Part shown: positions 26,129 to 34,491 of the stretch, in pieces | Layout of the letters: each line of letters begins with the position of its first letter | Position numbering within the stretch: position 1 is the first letter of the stretch | NCBI RefSeq assembly: GCF_000621205.1 | Contig: NZ_JHYY01000013.1 | Span: 124,001 to 188,000, forward strand | From: Halotalea alkalilenta DSM 17697 | Lineage (GTDB): Bacteria > Pseudomonadota > Gammaproteobacteria > Pseudomonadales > Halomonadaceae | Direction: 5' to 3' | Length of the DNA stretch: 64,000 nucleotides | Notes under the pieces: generated by a model | Told to the model about the DNA's origin: nothing | The model's database searches: none | What the model saw: only the letters and a program-made list of their open reading frames with translations | Program-made: the position numbers and the translations under genes

Positions 26129-27001
26129 ATGACCAGCATCGATCAGATCGGCACCTTCACGCTCGGCACCCGCACCGTCAAGCGGCTCGGCTACGGCGCC
26201 ATGCAGCTCGCAGGCCCCGGCGTGTTCGGCCCGCCGAAGGACCACGACGCAGCCTTGGCGGTGCTGCGCGAGGCGGTCGCGCTGGGGGTCGACCATATCG
26301 ATACCAGCGATTTCTATGGCCCGCATGTCACCAATCAAATCATCCGCGAGGCGTTGCACCCCTATCCCGATGACCTCACCATCGTGACCAAGATTGGCGT
26401 GCGGCGCGGCGCGGACTCCGCTTGGCTGCCCGCTTCCTCGGCGAAGGAATTGACCCAGGCGGTGCATGACAATCTGCGCAACCTCGCACTCGACGTGCTG
26501 GACGTGGTCAACCTGCGGATCATGTTCAAAGCGGAGGGACCGACCGAGGGCTCGATCGAAGCGCCATTGACGGCTTTGGCCGACTTGCAGCAGCAGGGGC
26601 TGGTGCGGCACATCGGCCTGAGCAACGTCACGCCCGCGCAGGTAGCCGAAGCGCGCAGGCTCACCGCCATCGTCTGCGTGCAGAACATGTACAACATCGC
26701 CCACCGGCATGACGATGCCCTGATCGACGATCTCGCCCGGGACGGCATCGCCTATGTACCGTTCTTCCCGCTGGGCGGATTCACGCCGCTGCAATCGTCC
26801 GCGCTGTCGACCATCGCCGAGCGTCTCGGCGCCACACCGATGCAGGTGGCACTCGCATGGCTGCTGCGCCGGGCACCCAATATCCTGCTGATCCCCGGCA
26901 CCTCGTCGATCGCGCATCTACGGGAGAATCTCGGCGCAGCCAAGCTCGAGCTACTGGACGAAGAGCTCCCCGCGCTCGACGACATCGCGGCCGCCCGCTA
27001 G
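26129..27001 (+). CDS. aldo/keto reductase family oxidoreductase lacking the catalytic His
   Basis: A 290-residue NADPH-dependent TIM-barrel oxidoreductase. DTSDFYGPH supplies the catalytic Asp and Tyr and VTKIGV the Lys, but the position that normally carries His (LYQLH in many members) reads VVNLRIM, so the tetrad is Asp-Tyr-Lys with Arg/Asn replacing His. GLSNVTPAQV and the C-terminal LLIPGTSSIAHLRENLGAA nucleotide-binding block are normal. GGGGGAA precedes the ATG at 26129. Its TAG and the TAG of the convergent LysR gene share one CTAG. It is probably regulated by the divergent TetR. Confidence 0.85.
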   Translation: MTSIDQIGTFTLGTRTVKRLGYGAMQLAGPGVFGPPKDHDAALAVLREAVALGVDHIDTSDFYGPHVTNQIIREALHPYPDDLTIVTKIGVRRGADSAWLPASSAKELTQAVHDNLRNLALDVLDVVNLRIMFKAEGPTEGSIEAPLTALADLQQQGLVRHIGLSNVTPAQVAEARRLTAIVCVQNMYNIAHRHDDALIDDLARDGIAYVPFFPLGGFTPLQSSALSTIAERLGATPMQVALAWLLRRAPNILLIPGTSSIAHLRENLGAAKLELLDEELPALDDIAAAR

Positions 27002-27915
27002 CGACTATGCTCGGCCAGCCAGTGGCGGAACTCGCGCATCGATAGGTTGAGATGGCGATGCTCGGGGATCAGCAGGGACAGGCCGCCCGGGCTCGGCAGC
27101 CGGTCGGGCAATGCGAGCACCAGCTGGCCCTGGCGAATCTCGTGGTCGAACAGGCGGGTCCAGCCCAGGGTCACGCCCTGCCCGGTGAGCGCTGCGTTGA
27201 TCAGCAGCTGGTAGCTGTTGGCACGCAGGGCGTGCTTCGGCGTGCGCCAGTCGAAATCGAGCAGCTGGTACCAGCGCCGCCAGGTCATCCAATCGTTGTA
27301 GTGATCCTCAAGCACCAGTAGTACATGCGCCTCGAGCAGCTCGTTCGAGTCCGTAATCGGCCCCATCTGCTCCAGGTAGTGCGGCGCGCAGAGCGCGGCG
27401 ATGCTCTCGCTTTCGAACACGGGCTCCACCCTGACCCCGGCAGGCGGCGGCTCGTGCTCGAGCAGGTAATAAAGCCCCAGGTCGAACTCGGCGAGATCCA
27501 GCGAGAAAGGATCCTCGACCACCAGCAGACGGATCGCGGTCCCCGGATGCTGGGCGCGAAAGTCCGGCATCAGCCGGGAGAGCCAGAAGGAGGCGATGGT
27601 CGGGCTGGCGGCGATGGTCAGCTGGCGTTCATTGGAGGCTCGACGTAGCTCGACCGTGGCCTCGCCGAGCTCGCGCAGCAGACGCTGCACCACCTTGTAG
27701 TAGCGCTCCCCCGCCGGCGTCAGGCGAAGCCCTGCGGACTCACGGAAGAACAAGCCACGGCCGAGGTCCTGCTCGAGACGCTTGATCTGCCGGCTCACCG
27801 CGCTCTGGGTCAGGTGCAGCTCCTCGGCGGCACGGGTCACGCTGAGATAGCGCGCCGCCGCCTCGAACGCGCTGAGGCAGTTGAGCGGCGGTAGCGGATC
27901 GCTGCTCGGCGACAT
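26998..27915 (-). CDS. LysR family regulator, GcvA-like
   Basis: A 305-residue LTTR: N-terminal PLNCLSAFEAAARYLSVTRAAEELHLTQSAVSRQIKRLEQDLG is the winged HTH of the GcvA/AmpR/TrpI group, and the rest is the effector domain. It lies downstream of the BCCT-CocE operon in the same orientation, separated by a hairpin (28002-28035), and may regulate it. The stop codon shares CTAG with the convergent reductase. Confidence 0.87.
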   Translation of the reverse strand: MSPSSDPLPPLNCLSAFEAAARYLSVTRAAEELHLTQSAVSRQIKRLEQDLGRGLFFRESAGLRLTPAGERYYKVVQRLLRELGEATVELRRASNERQLTIAASPTIASFWLSRLMPDFRAQHPGTAIRLLVVEDPFSLDLAEFDLGLYYLLEHEPPPAGVRVEPVFESESIAALCAPHYLEQMGPITDSNELLEAHVLLVLEDHYNDWMTWRRWYQLLDFDWRTPKHALRANSYQLLINAALTGQGVTLGWTRLFDHEIRQGQLVLALPDRLPSPGGLSLLIPEHRHLNLSMREFRHWLAEHSR

Positions 27916-28001
27916 CGGCTTGGACTCCTCGCCTGGAAGGTAGCGCAGGTTAGCACAGTGGTGACTCGTGCCCCGCTGACCGAACTACCGTCGCAAAGCC
28001 A

Positions 28002-28035
28002 GAACGCCGCCGTCCTGATCGGGACGGCGGCGTTC
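28002..28035 (-). terminator. hairpin terminator downstream of the CocE gene
   Basis: A perfect 14-bp stem GAACGCCGCCGTCC / GGACGGCGGCGTTC with a short loop lies 17 bp after the CocE stop (minus strand). There is no clear T-tract, so it may act as an mRNA-stabilising or Rho-assisted end. Confidence 0.65.
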
Positions 28036-28051
28036 CTATGCGGGCGCCGGT

Positions 28052-30079
28052 TCAGATTGCGCTGCGGGGGATGGTGGTACGCCAGGTCTTGCGGTGGACT
28101 TCGCGCCCGCCTTCACGCGCGACCTGGCTGGCTTCGAGGTGGAAGTTCTCCTCGTCGCAGCTGAGCGCGTAGCGGCTGTCGACCTCGATCGAGAACGCGC
28201 CCTCGCCCTCGCGTCGCCCGGCGCTGTAGTGCCAATCGATTTCGGCACGGGTGCGCGAGGCATCGTCGGGATGGCTGATGTAGACCTCCCGGCAGCGCTG
28301 GTCGACCTCGAGGCCGTGGTCGAGGAAACGCACCTTGCCCATGTCGTCCTCGATCACCACGCTGACCTCGCCGCTGCCGACGTCTTCGCTGACCGTGCGC
28401 TTCGGCGCCGCTGGACGCAGGGCCTCGAGCGCGCAGGGCGTGGCGCTCTCGGCCGGCTCGAAGGGATCGTCGACGTAGCCGAGCTTGGACACCGGCAGTT
28501 CGAGCCTGGGCTCGCCGGGCAGCAGGGTAAGATCGGCGCGACGCTTGGGTGACCACACCAGCGGGAAGTTGGCCGAGGAGAGCGAGACCCGAAGCCTGTG
28601 CCCCTTGGGCAGCCGGTAGCCGATCATATCGAGGTCGAGACCCACCTTCATCGGTTTGCCCGGCTCGACCGGCGAGATCCGGCTCGGGTCGTCGCGCAGC
28701 AGCAGGTTGAGGGTGGCGTAGGTGATCAGCGCGCTCTCGCCACTCGGCGCTACGTCGCACAGCCGCACGTTGAGCTGGCCGCAGTCGGTGGCGCTGGCAA
28801 GCTTCAGCTCGACCCTCGGCTGGCCGAGGATATCGAGACCGTCGCGATACGGCGCGGTGTCGAAGGTGAGCGCCAGGCCATCGTCGCGCCGCTGGTCGGT
28901 GGGGAAGTCGGCGCCGAACCAGAGCGGAATGTACTCGCCCTGCTGGGCGCCGGCGGTAAGCGGAGAGGCGATCGGGCGCGGCTCGGAGAGACCGGCACCA
29001 TATTCGCTAAGCCCGGTGTCGGAGAGCAGCAGCGAGCGGCGCTCGATCTCGAGCGACGATGCCGGCCAGCCCGAACATCTCACCCACCGCCCGGGGCGAT
29101 GGGCGTACTTCGGCGCCGGCGGCAGGCCATCCTGCAGATAGAAAGTCGCCGGAGGCTCGTCCATCACCCCGGTATCGATTCCCTTCAGGTGCTGGTCCCA
29201 CCAGCGCAGCGCCTCCTGGAGGAAACCGATCGCCGGGCCCGGCACGGCGAAGTGCGGGTACTTGTGCATCCAAGGGCCGATCAGCGCCTTCTTCGGCCCC
29301 TTGAGATGCGCCATCATCCGCGGAATCGAGTTCATGTAGGAGTCGGCCCAGCCGCTGACCATCAGCACCGCGGCCTCGACGTCGGCGTAATTCTCGCAGA
29401 TCGAGCCATGGCGCCAGTACTGGTCGCGGGTCTGGTGGCGCAGCCAGGTGTCGGCGAGCAGCGGCATGCCGTCGAGCCGCGCCTTCCACATCTCGCGCCA
29501 GCGCTCGCCGACCAGCAGCGGATCGGGAGCGGCCGAGGAGAAACTCAGCATCGTCGCCGCCCAGGCGAGGTTCTCGAGCAGCATGTTGCCGCCCTTGTAG
29601 TGGATGTCGTCGGCGTAGCGGTCGTCGGTGGAACAGAGCGTGACCACCGCCTTGAGCGGTTCGGGCTTGAGCGCTGCGACCTGCAGGCCGTTGAAGCCTC
29701 CCCAGGAGATGCCCATCATTCCGAGCTTGCCATCGCACCAGGGCTGGGAGGCGATCCACTCGATCACCTCCAGTGCATCGGCCTGCTCCTGGGGCAGGTA
29801 CTCGTCGTGCATCAGCCCATCGGACTCACCATTGCCGCGCATATCGACCCGCACGCAGGCATAGCCATGGCCGGCGAACCAAGGGTGGGTCAGCTCGTCA
29901 CGCACCGCGGTGCCGTCGCGCTTGCGGTACGGCAGGTACTCGAGGATCGCCGGCACCGGATGCTCTTCGGCATCCTCAGGCAGCCAGATCCGCGCCGCCA
30001 GCCGCGTGCCGTCGGCCAGCGTGATCAACGTGTGCTCGATCTCGCGCACCCGATGGGGAAACTCAGTCCTCGTCTTCAC
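28052..30079 (-). CDS. CocE/NonD family alpha/beta hydrolase (X-Pro dipeptidyl-peptidase S15-like)
   Basis: A 675-residue soluble serine hydrolase with no signal peptide. The N-terminal catalytic domain contains LGMMGISWGGFNGLQ (nucleophile Ser in GxSxGG), and the C-terminal half has the jelly-roll domain (GRWVRCSGWP ... LDMIGYRLPKGHRLRVSLSSANFPLVWSPK) typical of cocaine esterase and PepX. The GTG start abuts the stop of the BCCT transporter (TAA-GTG), so the two form an operon. The enzyme probably cleaves an ester or amide imported by BCCT; the substrate is not known. Confidence 0.87.
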   Translation of the reverse strand: MKTRTEFPHRVREIEHTLITLADGTRLAARIWLPEDAEEHPVPAILEYLPYRKRDGTAVRDELTHPWFAGHGYACVRVDMRGNGESDGLMHDEYLPQEQADALEVIEWIASQPWCDGKLGMMGISWGGFNGLQVAALKPEPLKAVVTLCSTDDRYADDIHYKGGNMLLENLAWAATMLSFSSAAPDPLLVGERWREMWKARLDGMPLLADTWLRHQTRDQYWRHGSICENYADVEAAVLMVSGWADSYMNSIPRMMAHLKGPKKALIGPWMHKYPHFAVPGPAIGFLQEALRWWDQHLKGIDTGVMDEPPATFYLQDGLPPAPKYAHRPGRWVRCSGWPASSLEIERRSLLLSDTGLSEYGAGLSEPRPIASPLTAGAQQGEYIPLWFGADFPTDQRRDDGLALTFDTAPYRDGLDILGQPRVELKLASATDCGQLNVRLCDVAPSGESALITYATLNLLLRDDPSRISPVEPGKPMKVGLDLDMIGYRLPKGHRLRVSLSSANFPLVWSPKRRADLTLLPGEPRLELPVSKLGYVDDPFEPAESATPCALEALRPAAPKRTVSEDVGSGEVSVVIEDDMGKVRFLDHGLEVDQRCREVYISHPDDASRTRAEIDWHYSAGRREGEGAFSIEVDSRYALSCDEENFHLEASQVAREGGREVHRKTWRTTIPRSAI

Positions 30080-31657
30080 TTACGCTATCTCCTTGACCAC
30101 CGATTCAGCGTCTTTCTTTTCCACCGTTTCCGTCTCGATCCGTTCAAGATCGGACGCGTTCTGGATCAGGCGCCAAAGCGAGCCGCTGGCGACCAGGATC
30201 ATCAGCATTGCCGGCAGCCCACCTAGATTGGAAAGCATCTTCACCCCGCCTACGCCGACGAAACTGACCATCACCCAGGCGACCACCCCGACCGTACAGC
30301 CCCAGACGATCTTCATCCGCAGGCCCGCGTTGAGATCAGAATCGGCGGTGAGTCCGCGGGTGCAGAGATTGCCGATCGCGTCGGTGTTGGAGTCGGCAGC
30401 GGTGACGTAGGAGATGTAGGCGATGAACAAAAGCATCGGGATCATCAGCCAGGTCAGCGGCAGCTGGCCGAACAGGGCATAGAGCACCTGCTCGACGCCG
30501 AGGGTGTTGAGCACGCTGTAGAGGCCGTTCGGCTGCGCCATCGAGGCGTCGAAGTGCAAGGCCGAGCCGGAGAAGATCGAGATCCAGATGATCGCGAACA
30601 GCGCCGGGTAGACCAGGTTGACCCTAAGGAACTGGCGCACCGTGTAGCCGCGCGAGATCTTGCCCAGAAAGAGCGCCGTGACCGGTGCCCAGGCGAACCA
30701 TACCGCCCAGTAGAAGATGCTCCATGAGTGCGACCAGTCGTCCCCGGCGGCGGCGCCGGTGAACAGGCTGAGGCGGAAGAAGCCGTCGAGGTAGGCGCCC
30801 AGCGACTCGACCCCGAGGCTCAAGATGAAAAGCGTCGGCCCGCAGAGAAAAACGAACAGCCCCAGCGCGAACAGCAGCCAGGCGTTGAACGAGGAGAGCC
30901 TGGCGATGCCCTGGTTGAGTCCCGAAGCGGCGGAGGCGACGAAGGTGATCACGATCACCGCGATCACCAGCGCCAGTCGCATAGGCGTGGTGGTGCCGCC
31001 AAGGTACTGGTTCAAGCCACCGACGATGGTCAGGGTTCCGGTGCCCAAGGTCGAGGCCATGCCGGCGACCAGGGCGAACAGCGCCACCGAGTCGATCAAC
31101 CCACCGAAGCGCCTGACCCCGGGACCGAACAGCGGCTCGAACAGGCTCGAAATCGAGAAACGCATCCGCCGGTTGTAGAACACCAGGGCGAACAGCAACG
31201 CAGGCACGGCGTAGATCGCATAGGGCGTGAACGACCAGTGCAGGAACATCGCCGACATCGCGAACAGGCGCGCTTCGGGCGAACCCGGCTCGAGGTGCAG
31301 CGATTCGGGCGGTGCATGGAGATGATAGAGCGGCTCGGCGGTGGTCCAGAACAGCACGCCGACCGCGAGCGTGGTGCAAAGCGTGATCGAGAACCAGCGC
31401 CAAGGAGTCAACAAAGGTGTCGCTTGGGCGCCGCCGATCCTCACCCGGCCGAGGGGGGATGCGTAGATCACCACCGCGAGCCCCAGCAGGTAGAGGCTGC
31501 CGAGGCTGAACAGCCAGGAAAACTTGTCGAGGATGAAATCGTTGATCATCCCGCTCACGGCGAGGAAGCCATCGAGATTGAGGTAGCTCGCGGCAACCGC
31601 CGCAAGGAGAACCAGGAAGGTCGGCCAGAACACCAGCGGCCGAATCGAGTGCTTCAT
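30080..31657 (-). CDS. BCCT family quaternary-ammonium transporter
   Basis: A 525-residue secondary transporter with about twelve membrane segments. The core signature FYWAVWFAWAPVTALFLGKISRGYTVRQFL (the aromatic box of BetP/CaiT) and MFLHWSFTPYAIYAVPALLFALVFYN are clear. AGGAG precedes the ATG at 31657. BCCT carriers take up betaine, choline, carnitine or related solutes; the downstream CocE hydrolase suggests an ester or amide of such a compound as the physiological ligand (inference). Confidence 0.9.
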   Translation of the reverse strand: MKHSIRPLVFWPTFLVLLAAVAASYLNLDGFLAVSGMINDFILDKFSWLFSLGSLYLLGLAVVIYASPLGRVRIGGAQATPLLTPWRWFSITLCTTLAVGVLFWTTAEPLYHLHAPPESLHLEPGSPEARLFAMSAMFLHWSFTPYAIYAVPALLFALVFYNRRMRFSISSLFEPLFGPGVRRFGGLIDSVALFALVAGMASTLGTGTLTIVGGLNQYLGGTTTPMRLALVIAVIVITFVASAASGLNQGIARLSSFNAWLLFALGLFVFLCGPTLFILSLGVESLGAYLDGFFRLSLFTGAAAGDDWSHSWSIFYWAVWFAWAPVTALFLGKISRGYTVRQFLRVNLVYPALFAIIWISIFSGSALHFDASMAQPNGLYSVLNTLGVEQVLYALFGQLPLTWLMIPMLLFIAYISYVTAADSNTDAIGNLCTRGLTADSDLNAGLRMKIVWGCTVGVVAWVMVSFVGVGGVKMLSNLGGLPAMLMILVASGSLWRLIQNASDLERIETETVEKKDAESVVKEIA

Positions 31658-31841
31658 CGTCACTCCTCTTTGATTATCGTTGGATGTTGGAAACGCACTC
31701 GTCACCGGCGTCCCGACCGGCCGGCCATGCGCGAGAGGTGCTCCATCTAAACGACTCCCGCGCCGTAGCGGCAAACGATCAATGCGCATGACCCCATTCC
31801 GCCAGGGAATACCCCTTACGTTGCAACGGTGGAGAACGCAG

Positions 31842-31875
31842 CGCGCCGACGCCCCTTGTCCAGGGCATCGGCGCG
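31842..31875 (-). terminator. hairpin downstream of the PBP4-like gene
   Basis: CGCGCCGA-c-GCCC pairs with GGGC-a-TCGGCGCG around an 8-nt loop, 39 bp after the PBP4-like stop on the minus strand. Next to it (31877-31902) GAATGACGGCA occurs twice with a 15-bp period. No strong T-tract. Confidence 0.5.
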
Positions 31876-31913
31876 TGAATGACGGCAATCGGAATGACGG
31901 CAGGTAATGCCCG

Positions 31914-33383
31914 TCAGTATCTCTCGATCAGCGGGGTGAGGTCGCTGGAGAGCGCCTCGAGCACATCGGGCCAGACCAGGTAGGGGGTCGCCGCACGGCC
32001 GTTGAGCATCACCGCGAAGGCGCCCCAACGCCCGGAAGAGGTGCGGAAGTAACCCGCGATCGCCCGCACTGGCACCGGCTGGTTGAGCGTGCCGGTCTTG
32101 ACCATCACGCTGCGCTGGAACAGCGGATCGCCGCGACGAATGAACCTCGCCGCGCCGTTGGCCGGAGTCTGCATCGCACTGACGAAGGTGGGGAACAGCT
32201 CGGCACGCCGGTACATCGCATCGAGCAGCGCAACCAGCCCGTGGGCGCTGGTGCGGCTGTCCGGCGTAAGCCCGCTGCCGCTGGCGAGGCTCACCGGACC
32301 ATGACCAGGGACCGTGTCGACGAACCGCTCGAGCGCGGCGGCTCCGCTGGCCAGGCTCGGTGGCTGGCTGGCGGAGAGCCCGATGGTGAGCACGTCGGCC
32401 ATGAAGTTGTTCGAGTAGTTGAGCATGTCCATCAACGCCATCTGCAGCGGCGGGCTCTCGACCGCGGCGAACTCGCGCGCGCCCGCCGGCGGCGGGGTCG
32501 CATCGATGGCGAAGCCCCTCGCCACACGGATCCCGCTCTGGGCGAACAGCATCTCGAGCGTCGCCAGGGTCTGCTGGGCGGGGTCGGAGGCCGAGCGGTA
32601 GACCGACTGCGGCCCGTCGGCGATCGAGACCTGCCCGGAAATAGTCAGGGTGTCGCGACCGTTGGCGGTAGTGCGCCGCGCGCTGAGCCGGGTCGGCTGG
32701 CCCTCGGCGACGGTCTTTACCTCGCCGCTCACCGTGACCAGCGGCCGAGAACTGAAGCAGCCGCCGACCCGTGCGGAAGCCCCGGGACGCGTCGGCAGCA
32801 GTTGCACGCACCAGGCCGCATAGTCGACCGCCAGCGGGGAAAGCCGCGCATCGTAGGAGCTCATCGTCGCATCACGCGCGCTGCAGCGGTCCGCCACCCC
32901 GCACGGCTCGGGGCCGAACTGCCACTGAGCGAGCCGCACCCGGCCGTCGATGCGCTCGATACCGCGCGCGGCCAGCTGCTCGACCAGGGTCCAGTAGCGC
33001 TCGGTGGTCATCGCCGGATCCCCACCGCTGTCGAGGACCAGATCGCCATGCAGCGTCGCACCGCGCTGCTCGCCGTCGCTGACCATGCGAGTGACGAAGC
33101 GATGCTGCGGCCCATAGCGGCCGAGCGCCGCGGCGGCGATGTAGAGCTTGGAGAGAGAAGCCGGGGCAAGCGAGCGTCGCGGGTCGAGCTCGCCGAGCAC
33201 ACGGCCGTCGTCGAGCATGCGCACCTCGGCGCTGATGTCGAAACGGCCTTCGGCCAACGCCTGGAGCGTCGGCAGCCCGGCGGCCTGGACCAGCACCGGT
33301 GCGCCAAGGGAGAGACCGAGCAACAGCAACGAGGGAGCCCACGGCGAACGCCGGGCGGTGAAACGGATCAGGCGCAGGAACAC
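31914..33383 (-). CDS. dacB: D-alanyl-D-alanine carboxypeptidase/endopeptidase, PBP4 (DacB) type
   Basis: A 489-residue periplasmic peptidase of the S13 family that trims or cuts peptidoglycan crosslinks. A signal peptide (FLRLIRFTARRSPWAPSLLLLG ... VQAA) follows a GTG start at 33383 preceded by GAGGAG at 8 nt. Active-site motifs are S76-L-S-K79, SNN in NYSNNFMADV and KTG in VMVKTGTLN. The insert between the first two motifs is the domain II/III block of class C PBPs. It is monocistronic, flanked by the BCCT operon and a methyltransferase. Confidence 0.9.
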   Translation of the reverse strand: MFLRLIRFTARRSPWAPSLLLLGLSLGAPVLVQAAGLPTLQALAEGRFDISAEVRMLDDGRVLGELDPRRSLAPASLSKLYIAAAALGRYGPQHRFVTRMVSDGEQRGATLHGDLVLDSGGDPAMTTERYWTLVEQLAARGIERIDGRVRLAQWQFGPEPCGVADRCSARDATMSSYDARLSPLAVDYAAWCVQLLPTRPGASARVGGCFSSRPLVTVSGEVKTVAEGQPTRLSARRTTANGRDTLTISGQVSIADGPQSVYRSASDPAQQTLATLEMLFAQSGIRVARGFAIDATPPPAGAREFAAVESPPLQMALMDMLNYSNNFMADVLTIGLSASQPPSLASGAAALERFVDTVPGHGPVSLASGSGLTPDSRTSAHGLVALLDAMYRRAELFPTFVSAMQTPANGAARFIRRGDPLFQRSVMVKTGTLNQPVPVRAIAGYFRTSSGRWGAFAVMLNGRAATPYLVWPDVLEALSSDLTPLIERY

Positions 33384-33491
33384 TCGGCGACTCCTCTGCA
33401 GACGAAAGTGCCGCGCTGGGTCGGGACGAAATCGATGCAAAGCGGCACGTCGGAGTGTACATGAGCCGAGCGACAATGCGATCGACCCGGT

Positions 33492-34163
33492 TCAACCCAA
33501 ACGTTGGAGCCCGACACGCAGCCGCCACAGTGCGTGGCCGCTACGCTGGTACTTGGCCTCGAACGGCGTCAGCGCTGCACCTTCGGGCATGAAGCCCTCG
33601 ACCGTGGGGGCCGACCCGGTGACCAGCCCGACGGCGATGGCGAACTCCTCGACGTAGATCTTCCAGTTGGAGCGAAGCTCCAGCTCGCCACCGAGACCGA
33701 GCAGGCTCGGCAAGACCGGGTGCCCGTGCCAGCGCAGCTTGAGCAACCCCGGCTTGGGATAGGGGTTGGGATAGAGCAGGTAATGAGCCCGCGGCGCCCA
33801 GCCCGCCTCCAGGGCAAGGCGCCAGAAATCGACCAGGTCGGCGCGAATCAGGCAGGCATTGCCGGGCAGCGGGCCGTGATCGCGATTGATCCGGTCGAGG
33901 CTTCGATCGACACCGATCACCAGCGCATCAGGATGGCGCTCGGCGAGCCTGCGGGTGGAAAGTCCCACGCCACAGCCGGAGTCGAGTACCAAGGGGTGTC
34001 CCGGCCGCGCGTCCAGCCACGCCTGGGCGCTGGCGAAGGCGACCCTGCTATGCTCGGCGAACGGCCGCTGCCACGGCGTTCGCAGCGCGCGCTCGACGCG
34101 CTGGGCAAGACCCTGGTGAGGGCCGTGCTGGGAGCTGTGGATCGGCGTCGAGTCGGCCTGCAT
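33492..34163 (-). CDS. TrmB-like SAM-dependent methyltransferase (divergent)
   Basis: A 223-residue Rossmann methyltransferase. The SAM motif is VLDSGCGVGLSTRRLAERHP with GVDRS at the second strand, and the TrmB-type catalytic region appears as LLYPNPYPKPG instead of the usual FPDPWPK; SNWKIYVEEF near the end matches the TrmB C-terminal region. TrmB makes m7G46 in tRNA. The altered catalytic motif and replacement of the basic stretch after it suggest a paralogue with changed specificity. Confidence 0.72.
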   Translation of the reverse strand: MQADSTPIHSSQHGPHQGLAQRVERALRTPWQRPFAEHSRVAFASAQAWLDARPGHPLVLDSGCGVGLSTRRLAERHPDALVIGVDRSLDRINRDHGPLPGNACLIRADLVDFWRLALEAGWAPRAHYLLYPNPYPKPGLLKLRWHGHPVLPSLLGLGGELELRSNWKIYVEEFAIAVGLVTGSAPTVEGFMPEGAALTPFEAKYQRSGHALWRLRVGLQRLG

Positions 34164-34491
34164 CGGCGGAGGGACCTCTTGCGCGGGGCTTGGGACCAGG
34201 CCCCGCCGTTGACTGACGAAAGAATCAGAAACACTGTTCGAAATATCGCTCGGCTCGAATGACGGGCTCGCGGCCGCGATGTTATCATCACAACATTACA
34301 TCCGCGCACCTTCTTGGGGCACCTCGACGCCTCAGGTGCGCGACGTTCGCAATTCACGCGGCACGTCGATGACGCCACGCCAAGGATCTGGACGACGATA
34401 GGCTTGGGCCCTGGAAGCAGGCCACTGGCCTCGTCGCCGTCGCTCCAAAGTAGGTGGACCGGCGCCGCGAAGCACGAGTGAGGGTAGCGGC
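34164..34491. other. non-coding region between the TrmB-like gene and fabY
   Basis: This 328-bp divergent intergenic region has an AT-rich island around 34278-34302 containing the inverted repeat ATGTT-N8-AACAT. I find no convincing gene, although both strands are partly open. It should contain the promoters of both flanking genes. Confidence 0.45.

Noticed and set aside
31877-31902. Tandem GAATGACGGCA repeat as an operator or iteron
   Set aside because: Only two copies, in a short gap beside a terminator hairpin; too little to support a function.
32241-33464. Plus-strand open frame (407 codons) opposite the PBP4-like gene
   Set aside because: Antisense to a gene with complete SxxK, SxN and KTG motifs; product has no domain and biased composition.
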